DNA from: Pseudomonas tohonis
GTDB taxonomy: Bacteria > Pseudomonadota > Gammaproteobacteria > Pseudomonadales > Pseudomonadaceae
Length of the DNA stretch: 64,000 nucleotides
NCBI RefSeq assembly: GCF_012767755.2
Contig: NZ_AP023189.1
Span: 5,768,001 to 5,832,000 of the forward strand
Direction: 5' to 3'
The notes under the pieces are model-generated. The model was not told where the DNA came from, did not search any database, and saw only the letters and a program-made list of their open reading frames with translations. Below are positions 25,701 through 30,747 of this stretch, in pieces. The position numbers and the translations under genes are program-made. The stretch's first letter is position 1. Every line of letters begins with the position of its first letter.

Positions 25701-27848
25701 CGCTACTACAGCGACTACTGGACCATTCGCGAGCGCGCCAGCAACCCGGATGGCAGCTTCAGCCTGACCAGCGCGGGCCTGGACCTCTACCGCGAACAGG
25801 TCAGCGCCAGCCTCGGCCACAGCGCCAGCGACGCCGAGATCAACAGCACCATGAAGGCCCGCTACCTGGAGGCGAAGAGCTTCCTGGCCGGCGCGCCGGG
25901 CGTCGACCAGGGCCTGCTGCAGACCCGTGCGGCCGACTTCCAGTACAGCCTGGACTCAGGCTCCGAGCTGTACGCGCAGATGACCCACGGCGCGGTCTGG
26001 GACAAGAGCATGCTGGGCACGGTGATCAACGCCGGCGCGGTGGCGGGCGACCGTCCCTCCACCGGCGCGCTGCCCAACGTCTCCGCGACCCAGGGCTCGA
26101 TCCGCCTGAACAACGACCCGACCCAGGCCCTGCCCGAGGCGGAGACCCTGGTCTTCACCCTCAAGCGCACCGACGGCTACCTGCCGATCGTCACCCAGCT
26201 CTCCTCCTCGGAAGGCAACAGCTACAGCTCCAGCCAGCTGATGGCCTTCCTCGCCGAGGCCAAGCCGGGCACGCTGCAGGCCGACCAGGTTGACGGCGAC
26301 ACCGTGCGCATCACCCTGCGCCCGCGCTACGACCTGGCGGTGGAAGCCAAGGACCCGGTGGTGATCGACGCCAAGGGCGACTACCACGTGGGTACCTCCC
26401 AGGACGTGATCCTCAAGGACATCACCGTGGGCGGCACCCTCTACGTCTACGCCGGCCGTGACGTGATCAACCAGACCGCCACCGGCGTCGCCGGCGCCGT
26501 CACCGGCGGCCTGTACATCGACGCCGGCCGCAACATCGGCTCGCCGGACAACCCCATCCAGGTCACCAACAACGGCACCGACCCGGTCACCGTGTACCGC
26601 CTGGTCGCCCCCGGCACCGCCAACGTGGTGGTGCTCAACGGCAACGTGGTGGTCGGCAAGATCGACGTGAAGGGCGAGACCAACCTGGTGGCCAACAACG
26701 GCGACTTCTACTCCCTGGGCGACCACGCCACCTTCGATGGCGGCCTGGTCAACCTGCGCGCCGTGGACGGCAACGGCCTGACCTCGGGCTACATCGGCAC
26801 CGCGCTGAACCCGTTCAACGTCGTGCAGAAGCAGGGCGCCCTGGGCCTGTTCGGCCTCGGCGCCAACGTGGTCGCCACGCAGAACGACCTGGTGATGTCC
26901 AACGGCGTACTGGACGGCCTGGTGTCGCTCACCGCCAGCCTCGGCTCGATCCTCATGGACGACGAGGACTCGGTGATCCGCACCACCGACGAAGGCACCG
27001 GCCAGGTCGACCTGGTCGCCGCCACCGGCATCGGTGCAACCGGCGCCGCCACCCGCCTGGATACCGGCCACTTCAACGCCGAGACCCCGGTGGGCGACGT
27101 CAACCTGCACCTGCACCGCGAGGCTCGCGCCGAGCGCGTGCACGCCCTGACCGGTTCCGCCCACCTGGTGGGCGACGGCGACGGCGTGCTCGGCACCACC
27201 GACCTGGACCTGGCCGACGTGCGCATCGCCCGTGACCTGGAGCTGCGCGCCGAAAGCATCCGTGGCCAGGTCACCCAGACCGTGCAGGCCACCCCGCTGC
27301 GCCTGTGGGCCACCAACCTGCAGGGCGGCGTGGCCGACCGCATCGACCTGGGCATCACCGCCGCGCCCTACGTGCTCAACGAGCAACTGGCCGCCCGCGT
27401 CGCGGACATCCGCTCCAACGCCACGCGCTTCAACATCGTCAACGGCCACATCGGCGAAGAGCTGAAGCTCACCACCGGCTACGTCAGCGCGCTGATGGAC
27501 AACACCACCCCGGCGCTGCGCTACGCCAGCGACTTCCAGTACTACATCCCCTGGAAGGGCTTCTCGCTGGACCTGGAGACCCGTGGCGCCACCGGCTCCC
27601 GCGCGCCCATGTGGTTCAACTCGGCCCGTGGCGTGTTCACCCGCAACATGGTCACCAGCGGCCACGCCACCTTCGACCTGGCCCGCCCGCACTTCAGCAC
27701 CGACCTGCGCCAGGCCGGCGGGGAGGCGATGCCCGCCTTCTCCGCGGCCTACCCCGTGCGCCCGGCGCTGCAGCGTGCCAATGCCATCTCCACCGCCCCC
27801 CTGGCGGTCAACCTCGGTACCCAGAGCAGTGACGATGACTCCATCTAA
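13761..27848 (+). CDS. Giant two-partner-secreted filamentous adhesin (TpsA family)
   Basis: A 4695-residue exoprotein, predicted to cross the outer membrane through TpsB and form a surface beta-helix fibre. The N-terminus MNHVYRTIWNHAKGVWQVVG is an extended signal peptide region (ESPR), and hydrophobic LLAIGALLSPGLYAQ is the signal core. The FHA/TPS secretion domain follows (about residues 60-290; NGFNSFSQFNVGSGETANLY, NPHGMVVGESGVINVG). The central ~2700 residues are imperfect repeats of roughly 55-65 residues, rich in Ala/Gly/Val with recurrent GVGLAGAVAVNQLEGTTTAR-like cores. The C-terminal third is non-repetitive, with Tyr/Trp-rich parts. There is no C-terminal toxin motif, RGD or cysteine anchor that I can see. 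AAGGA lies upstream of the ATG. Databases may name such proteins 'leukotoxin LktA family filamentous adhesin', which does not imply toxicity. Confidence 0.93.
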   Translation: MNHVYRTIWNHAKGVWQVVGEHTTRQGKTKSSKSASGAGLLAIGALLSPGLYAQGIVTDGRTATSVVQNGAVTDIRTETIRNGNGFNSFSQFNVGSGETANLYVPDSANALINIVRDQRSEINGILNGYKNGQIGGDIYFANPHGMVVGESGVINVGSLTVTTPDSASLERLIGADGKIDDLAVAQLKSGNLPLSESGLVSIRGQVNAKGAVTLSARDVGIGASGRVTAGQQAMPRIEQLVNIDGLDSAAAMTEVNGEIRIVAENDVLIAGQVNTDGVAGKAAGEIEIRAGHDITIADGGKVSASGQGAHSDGGRVVIKAKQQTTLAKGGAVAANAGSSGNGGNVELSADERVTWAGTLEAKSGQGGAAGHVLIDPREINLTQDQRLGGTNYSLQASEKISVADGVMISTRDIANYQTASQQEHRDAVSLGDSGDITLEAPTIVLGQNAKLYAHTNNAAFEAGDVTLKAIAAEGALLTPGILVGVGSNKTEITLGAGAEIRGGQVTISAESSTALTDSLSSDGLYNGVDANGHPIAQVLDDDELEEQRQALADAGVETDDDGGSDFFGGLLDTLASSGLLASVQVLDAQSKVNIGDGVSIIGSNDVNISSHASTNAQAEVADLPVGAVVSVTNTDAQLNVGQNARIESLGGNVNLKSQSDTTVETAVEAGALEGLPVTLTANVTSAKGRATTTVGSGSLIKAAFDASVSAEQVKVFDVSAQAGDAEGAIGVSVLVALSDLQARNDFNGTLEAGGNATLEAKVDTQSNHHEAAVMLGDENKIVATLEEKIGEAGEDPTELLQAKTKDGIKELLKKLVEKGEEEEGEKGGSEQSKGFLDELGAAGALAYINHDNQALLTLGGQAKVKAGQDASLNAEVTDLLDSTVSSVISDKKNADKPFDFSTESTGKKNGVGVAILISNQDNDAVLTVRPGAELDAMQALSLNARTSLPWLDQSRLSNLIKAFSADNLSDFLQTINEGQMFSTWVNAATAVSGEGAQDSGTTLSGMVDINHVGLNAKVDVADGVNINQDLAYRGQEQTVDIEARTESQMVNVAADPGLFNNEGGKNGFGAGLIAGIYNNSAQATVGAVNLYASELNVNAVTDVDILNYAVAGSKGGTNALSGSISVSVLDNTTRAGIDDGANLVVSDENGGSGDINIGARDETDSLTITGGVVKSTSKAAGVAVGVHAFDRTTEAWLGSRETQLAAGSVAASGGLKVGASADGRIGNYALSVALTAPPAPSTQPAAQSREGTGSFGINISGSAAVNTLDNLVRARITDNLDIDAGAVNVQASDDTALHAIAGGAAVSSNTGNGVGLAGAYTQNTVDALVEAELAATGDVTARRLDITADNEASALSISAGVSASASASSYQVAGSVSVNAIDSTTRARLADGAIDAVDGVNVSARDDSSIHAVAGAASFGGKAGVGAGLSINSIDGATEAVADDLRRLDSAAGLTLDASSDADLVSVAAAMGYSNKYAFDGAVAINQLDHDTLAALRGSHGLNLGGALAVDAGNTSSIWTASGSAAIGNDGAMGASFGYNTISDRVSAEILDSDAEAASIAVQANQQSDINALVAGGAVAARSSAVAGSIAINTIDNRTSARTDDSSLTSHGSLLVNAQDASRIRSLTGALAYGGQGAGIGIAGSYNQIAGAVYAGINGGNLQAGDLVRVSALRNQQLQSLAAGAAVGNNVGVAGSVAVNMVGGATLAEIGDGAQVHSDGSLLLTARSDSDIETVAGALGVGLSGVGLAGAVAVNQLEGTTTARVTGASTHLGADGQGASRAIDNGQLNGNMGSDLRDRTLQESINGIGVVASSTDEIDTVSVSVGGGSSVGVAGAVTVNRVGGSTLAQVSGATLDSDAATQVGAYHHTRVTTGNGAGAGGGTAGVGVSTTTNILDHDTQALVANATLGSDAGIGVNARATHDLNAVVVGAAIGGTAGVNGSVAVTTLAGTVRSNVQGSSLRSDAGGIEIAADADNDLDIVAGGVAGGGVAGVGATVIVTDLSQRTEASTSGATRLDASGLTAIDASAAQDVTIVGFTGAGGGTAGVAGTVNVLVAKGQTLAGVGAGSQINTQLGGAQQDVRVHAQDSLETTDVLGTAGVGGVAGVGAGADVQVVRSGAIASVGDGATVKAGRDITVEAGNSRDIDSVSIAAAGGGYVGAGAGVSVVSVASGASSQATGSLDNSIRNAQNVARNSGLNGQMGNGFSGSSQLQAGINANQQTISPNDTFLSTPDGTAYSAAARVGNATLDAGRNVTVSAHNSTDALSEAAGVAGGLVGAGAGVAVINVGDRSLAELGGTLRAGGNVRISAEDGQDGTTQALAQAGGGGLVGLGAAVAVSEKSSQTTARILDGTHITAGGALSVDADLDHALKAQTVGVSAGGVAVGASIATSSSSGQAQALVGKNVQVSAGSLAVDASARSSNNVDAVGVSGGIVAGNAVVATASDRTSARAWVDDGSRVTTQGAIGIRASTDPMTRAFAIGASVGAGAIGASVATANVDNSVQAGTGAVNLTGGSLEVDASAQRTRSQSAEAQAVGASGGALMGLNATVASANLDTDVLADLGQGTQLAITGNAAVKASDATRVKTDATGIAVGGLLAIGANVGLADIDATQRVRFGATGLVGGTLALSATGSNGISGDAVAGSGGVVAGSASTLNLDATSTTTVDVLGNTNILTGRTDVLAEHRLDYAADSDSIQAAMVGASGTFIDLDLGATTQVLVRDGARVAALDGLDIEAHTITQGGAEAFSGSGGVISGSAVLVDNTIRDTTRIQVGNNVGLATVGSPLDIDKGHLRLSAHNTMRAADTGKLSAGGAIAAPYAGTEMDVDVTNQVTFGDNLSMKSSGLLQVGAYSDTRASTNARVDVYGLVGAGGGDSKIDLTAAQLIRFGANADLLGYGNLGLRAGQSADGNLANDIRATASTVVVNNTLIPVTAVLDADATATTTNDLVFGTGALVRSVRNVDLIATNGAVTASGGGVGKNPYLALFSSEQTTRSDRVNQLASLNLANSRVVAGAGNRQEVYWDGNQLRTVSSLNDLSVQYKAAGSAGAFRPLAEIDATLASLNQQLAGLTPGSAAYTSLNDQITLYTQMRASTAQSLGAGANGNTTVDSLVIGDLIAGAGDIRVGADRIQQSGANLTAYGAPTVIIHNSSDDYLVTNGILVSAAGTGSITSTGAAKLANSGATLTEVKRSQSDYYDATQRPSVPSIVIENTYDTNLAGNTSPAPGILVLGDIENLKGNTSLSNTSGNVSQFATIESYQLSMNVPNGDLFVSLPGRSWNLASVQSEWANVINGLNPSSLSSGRNVPDAIAEFAANVVYNGSYAFTSKEAFTDYLIRNYGSGNGTDQQIILDGMVRGYWETDDDNTANRVWFKDTRYEYSGNMSASDHNWLTNNTGVWDWRYTMMQAYKTQNSAALGQSDTSGSTASALRVGGALAINAKNININAGIEVGARTDWSLNLGAAAAAEIASIANGNGLVRLNNVSGIADGNGADEVPVVYWDSDKQRIQVQRINAAGGGSVSLTGNIINTNTVGNIVVNSGYGDVEINNTTGRDLMLTDIDLGNGGQSVVRITDTLKHWGDGRAQTWWYVNQAGQDSVSVYNNANGATALTGASLASVIGRDFTYTPQAGARYEWTQDYHITRTYTGPTSISGKSDEIPGNLGNWVSEIATADGKAYLTSAGDVVVRAVTGNDQAFMQWADADIGYTTVRATSNGDEWGGYYAGATFDLATDIQMTVTNSVKADHAIPIRFVGNSESRLQVDSGSNVLIGGAIRNDVGTSTFDVTGSLLQAGGSLQGKDLVLNASAGIGSASDALKLIDSRVAGASVSASSQGDIFLASSGDFYAKSIQTTGDVTVNAVGGIYQHANAVGVSIGGDVLNLHSGSGSSIGGVNSPLVTQSNEINASAPGSVTLTQGSGNMNVGYIESLFGNVELNTPSGQILGAAPKGEDQDAKLQEKIAEWEAMGLTDANHAQSTINGYENRVERYYSDYWTIRERASNPDGSFSLTSAGLDLYREQVSASLGHSASDAEINSTMKARYLEAKSFLAGAPGVDQGLLQTRAADFQYSLDSGSELYAQMTHGAVWDKSMLGTVINAGAVAGDRPSTGALPNVSATQGSIRLNNDPTQALPEAETLVFTLKRTDGYLPIVTQLSSSEGNSYSSSQLMAFLAEAKPGTLQADQVDGDTVRITLRPRYDLAVEAKDPVVIDAKGDYHVGTSQDVILKDITVGGTLYVYAGRDVINQTATGVAGAVTGGLYIDAGRNIGSPDNPIQVTNNGTDPVTVYRLVAPGTANVVVLNGNVVVGKIDVKGETNLVANNGDFYSLGDHATFDGGLVNLRAVDGNGLTSGYIGTALNPFNVVQKQGALGLFGLGANVVATQNDLVMSNGVLDGLVSLTASLGSILMDDEDSVIRTTDEGTGQVDLVAATGIGATGAATRLDTGHFNAETPVGDVNLHLHREARAERVHALTGSAHLVGDGDGVLGTTDLDLADVRIARDLELRAESIRGQVTQTVQATPLRLWATNLQGGVADRIDLGITAAPYVLNEQLAARVADIRSNATRFNIVNGHIGEELKLTTGYVSALMDNTTPALRYASDFQYYIPWKGFSLDLETRGATGSRAPMWFNSARGVFTRNMVTSGHATFDLARPHFSTDLRQAGGEAMPAFSAAYPVRPALQRANAISTAPLAVNLGTQSSDDDSI

Positions 27849-29505
27849 GACCCTCACCAGCGGCGGCCTGCGGGCCGTCGCCAGCCGCGCGCCCTTCCTG
27901 CTCGGTGCCGCCGGGCTGCTGTTCGCCGCCTGCGCCAACGCCGAGGCGCTGCCCTCCGGCGCGCTGCCCGGCGCCATCAGCTCGGAGCTGCTGCGCCAGC
28001 CGCAGCGCGCCCAGGAGCGCCAGGAAGCCCGCCCGCAGGACGACACGCCGGTGCTCGACGTGCCGGTGGTGGGCGACCAGAAGCTGCCGGACAACCCCAA
28101 CGTCGCCTTCCAGCTGGACGCGGTGGTGTTCAGCGAGACCGCCATCCTCGACGCCCAGCAGTTGCAGGAGATCGCCAGGCCCTACCTCGGCCGCAAGGTG
28201 GGCTTCGCCGACCTGCAGCAGCTGATCTCGGCGGTGAACCGCCTGTACGACGAGAAGGGCTACGTCACCGCCCGCGCCATCCTGCCGCCCCAGCGCATCG
28301 AGCAGGGCCGCGTGCGCATCCAGCTGGTGGAAGGCCGCGTCGGCGAGCTGGTGCTCGAAGGCAACAGCTACATGAACGAGGACTTCATCCGCGAGCGCCT
28401 GGACATCGGCAACGGCGAGCTGGTGGACCCCAAGCGCCTGGAGGCCGAGCTGTCGCGCTTCAACCGGGTGAGCAACGGCACCCTGTCCGCCTCGCTGCAG
28501 CCGGGCAAGGGCTACGGCCTCACCGACGTCTACGTGAACGTCAACGAGCCGCCGCAGAACAGCCTCGACCTGTTCGCCAACAACCACGGCTACGAATCCA
28601 CCGGTGAAGAGACAGGCGGCATGATGTACCGCCACTACGGCGCCCTCGGCCGCGACGACGTGTTCTCCGCCTTCCTCTCCGGCTCGCGGGGTTCGGGCGT
28701 GGGCATGCTGTCCTACGACGCGCCCTTCAACACCCTGGGCGGGCGCATCGGCGGGCGCCTGGGCAAGAGCAAGGCGAAGGTGATCTACGGGCCCTTCCGC
28801 AGCCTGGATTCGGAGAGCGACTCGAAGAACGGCTCGCTGTTCATCAGCCACCCGCTGTGGAGCAACCAGGACTGGCTGCTCACCGGCCAGCTGACCTACG
28901 GCGAGCAGCGCACCAAGAACTACATCGCCGATGTCTTCCTCAACGAAAACCGCGTACGCACCACCCAGGCCGACCTCACCGCGCTGTACCTGGCGCCGGG
29001 CCGCTCCCTGCGCGTGGGCCTGGGCTACCAGGATGCCCGCAGCGAGCTGGAAGGCACCGCGATCCGCGAGAACTACGGCCTCTGGGTGGGCTACTGGCAG
29101 TTCTACCAGGCCCTCAGCGCGGACTGGTACCTGAACGCCACGGGCGCCTGGCAGTACGCCAACCGCGAGGGCGTGCCCTCCAGCCAGCTGTTCCAGATCG
29201 GCGGCGCCTCCACCGTGCGCGGCTACCGCCAGGGCGAGCTGGCCGGCGACGGCGGCCTGTACTCCAACCTGCAGGCCAACTACCGCATCACCCAGGCCCT
29301 CACCGGCTTCGGCTTCTACGACTACGGGCGCATCGACTCCTCGTTCCGCCAGCCGGAGAAGCTGGACAGCGTGGGCGGCGGCTTCAACTGGCAGGCCACC
29401 TCGCGCCTGAGCGGCGAGGTGACCCTCGGCGTGCCCCTGACCAAGGTGCGCTCCGACCAGGACAACGCCTACGTCAACCTGCAAGTGGTGTTCAAGGTCC
29501 TCTGA
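27835..29505 (+). CDS. TpsB outer-membrane transporter (ShlB/FhaC/HecB family)
   Basis: A 556-residue outer-membrane beta-barrel with POTRA domains, dedicated to secreting the adjacent TpsA. Signal peptide about residues 1-36 (FLLGAAGLLFAACANAEA). POTRA domains at about 80-240 (FQLDAVVFSETAILDAQQL; GYVTARAILPPQRIEQGRVR; VGELVLEGNSYMNEDFIRER). The barrel follows with the conserved VRGY motif in STVRGYRQGELAGDGG (L6 loop) and a final strand YVNLQVVFKVL. The ATG at 27835 overlaps the tpsA stop by 14 bp, so the pair is one translationally coupled unit. LLFAAC resembles a lipobox but the family uses signal peptidase I. A long perfect hairpin follows the stop. Confidence 0.95.
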   Translation: MTPSKTLTSGGLRAVASRAPFLLGAAGLLFAACANAEALPSGALPGAISSELLRQPQRAQERQEARPQDDTPVLDVPVVGDQKLPDNPNVAFQLDAVVFSETAILDAQQLQEIARPYLGRKVGFADLQQLISAVNRLYDEKGYVTARAILPPQRIEQGRVRIQLVEGRVGELVLEGNSYMNEDFIRERLDIGNGELVDPKRLEAELSRFNRVSNGTLSASLQPGKGYGLTDVYVNVNEPPQNSLDLFANNHGYESTGEETGGMMYRHYGALGRDDVFSAFLSGSRGSGVGMLSYDAPFNTLGGRIGGRLGKSKAKVIYGPFRSLDSESDSKNGSLFISHPLWSNQDWLLTGQLTYGEQRTKNYIADVFLNENRVRTTQADLTALYLAPGRSLRVGLGYQDARSELEGTAIRENYGLWVGYWQFYQALSADWYLNATGAWQYANREGVPSSQLFQIGGASTVRGYRQGELAGDGGLYSNLQANYRITQALTGFGFYDYGRIDSSFRQPEKLDSVGGGFNWQATSRLSGEVTLGVPLTKVRSDQDNAYVNLQVVFKVL

Positions 29506-29533
29506 CGCCACGCCCCCGAATCCGCTCCCGTAC

Positions 29534-29575
29534 CGAAGCCCGGCCCACGTGACCCATCTCGTGGGCCGGGCTTCG
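29534..29575 (+). terminator. Long GC-rich hairpin after tpsB
   Basis: A perfect 16-bp stem (CGAAGCCCGGCCCACG, 29534-29549, with its complement at 29560-29575) and a 10-base loop, 29 bp after the tpsB stop. No T-run follows, so it may be a transcript-stabilising or attenuating hairpin rather than a full terminator. A second, smaller hairpin (CCCGGACTTCAGTCCGGG) lies near 29615. Confidence 0.6.
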
Positions 29576-29801
29576 GCGCCGGGGCGGCCCTATCGCACCG
29601 TCCTCCCTCGTAGCCCGGACTTCAGTCCGGGCGCCTCGGCACCGAGCCCCAGAAAAACACTGAACCGCGTATTTCGCCGGGCAGTCCATCCTTACAAGCC
29701 CGTCGGCAAGCCGGGCTTATCCGTCTCGGACGTCATTGCTCCACTCGGCCTCCACAAAGGGCCTATCCGAGTGCCAAAGAACGAGAGAGGAGACTCCCCT
29801 C

Positions 29802-30080
29802 ATGAAACGCACCGCCCTGTTGATCACAGCCGCCCTGATGGCCTCCCCGGTGTTCGCCGATGACCTCTGCACCATCAACCTGCAGAAGATCAGCGACGCC
29901 ATGGCCACCAACACCACCCTGGGCGACCCGCTGAAGAAAGAAGTGGAAGACCTGCGCATGAAGGCCGAACAGGCCAAGACCGCCGGCGATACCGAAGCCT
30001 GCATCAACTCGTCCAACATGGCGCTGCAGCGCCTGCAAGGGCCGAACAAGGAAGGCGGTAGCGACGGCGCCAGCCAGTGA
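29802..30080 (+). CDS. Small exported helical protein, function unknown (copy 1)
   Basis: A 92-residue product with a clear signal peptide (MKRTALLITAALMASPVFA, cleavage before DDLC). The mature part is helical and charged, with cysteines at C22 and C64 able to form a disulfide (DDLCTINLQKISDAMAT; GDTEACINSSNMALQRLQ). I do not recognise a named family. It shares its layout with the next gene: signal peptide, Cys, long helix, then a short 'AGDT/AGNH' turn and a second helix. GAGAGGAGA precedes the start. Downstream of tpsB with a 296-bp gap, so a link to adhesin secretion is only positional. Confidence 0.75.
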   Translation: MKRTALLITAALMASPVFADDLCTINLQKISDAMATNTTLGDPLKKEVEDLRMKAEQAKTAGDTEACINSSNMALQRLQGPNKEGGSDGASQ

Positions 30081-30097
30081 TCCGCCCCGCGTGAACA

Positions 30098-30121
30098 AGC
30101 CAGCCTCGTGCTGGCTTTTTC
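30098..30121 (+). terminator. Rho-independent terminator between the two small exported proteins
   Basis: AGCCAGC (30098-30104), loop CTCGT, GCTGGCT, then TTTTT. The two small genes are therefore probably separate transcripts. Confidence 0.88.
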
Positions 30122-30183
30122 ATGCCCCGCGCAACCCCTCGCCCCTGCCTATACTCCTGGACACCCCTGCCAGGAGCCTCGCC

Positions 30184-30429
30184 ATGCGCCGTCTCGCCGC
30201 CTTCATCGCCGCCGCCCTGATCAGCACCCCGCTCTGGGCCATGCACTGCCCCCAGGACATGGCCAGGATCGACGAAATGCTCAAGACCGACCCACCCTCC
30301 GACGCCGCCCTGCTGGCGGAGGTGCAGCGCCTGCGTGCGGAAGGCGAAGAACTGCACAAGGCCGGCAACCACACGGAGTCGGCCAGGGTGCTCAAGGAAG
30401 CCATCGACATGCTGCAAGCCAGCGAATGA
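30184..30429 (+). CDS. Small exported helical protein, function unknown (copy 2)
   Basis: An 81-residue product with signal peptide MRRLAAFIAAALISTPLWA, then MHCPQDMARIDEMLKTDPPS and a second helix (AGNHTESARVLKEAIDML). It resembles the preceding gene in size, layout and the A-G-[DN]-[TH]-[ET] turn, so the two are probably ancient tandem duplicates, though only one cysteine is kept here. Function unknown. The start is chosen at 30184 because it gives a complete signal peptide. Confidence 0.72.
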   Translation: MRRLAAFIAAALISTPLWAMHCPQDMARIDEMLKTDPPSDAALLAEVQRLRAEGEELHKAGNHTESARVLKEAIDMLQASE

Positions 30430-30539
30430 GCCTGGCCCGGCATCAGTTAGCATCCACGCTCTTGGAACGCGGCTTTGCCTTTGGTCAGCTGAAAGGGGAC
30501 GCGATCAGACCTCGAAGCATGCGGCCGCCACTCACTTCG

Positions 30540-30625
30540 GACGTAGGGTGTGCTGCGCGCACCTGGGACTTGTCGGAAGCACCGTGCGGCGGTGCGCACG
30601 GCACACCCTACTGCACGAGTTCGTC
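30540..30625. repeat. Dispersed 'GTAGGGTG' inverted-repeat element
   Basis: In the 318-bp gap before the hybrid kinase, GTAGGGTGTGCTGCGCGCACC and a near-complementary GGTGCGCACGGCACACCCTAC form an imperfect long inverted repeat about 75 bp across. Similar elements occur near 48.2-48.5, 63.4 and 63.6 kb. No gene is seen in this gap. Confidence 0.7.
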
Positions 30626-30711
30626 CTGCCGAGTTCTCAGCTCGAATCGTCACTGGCAGAACCGATGACTCATGACCACGCCCTAAGGACGTGGCTTCTC
30701 AAGTTCGGATG

Positions 30712-30732
30712 AAAAAGGGCTGCACACAGCCC
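30712..30732 (-). terminator. Rho-independent terminator of the hybrid kinase gene
   Basis: On the minus strand GGGCTG and CAGCCC with a 4-base loop, followed by TTTTT; 16 bp after the kinase stop. Confidence 0.85.
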
Positions 30733-30747
30733 GGGGCCAGGGCCGGT

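Noticed and set aside
13761..27848. Contact-dependent inhibition (CdiA) toxin
   Set aside because: No VENN-type motif, no C-terminal toxin domain and no small immunity gene follows; TpsB comes after TpsA as in adhesin loci.
27900..27945. Lipobox-like LLFAAC in the TpsB signal region
   Set aside because: TpsB proteins are barrels cleaved by signal peptidase I; ANAEA just after gives a normal cleavage site.
20376..28145. Further long minus-strand frames (20376-23198, 23502-25820, 25956-28145) and the 41944-44526 frame opposite ttgB
   Set aside because: Same antisense artefact; real genes on the plus strand account for the DNA.
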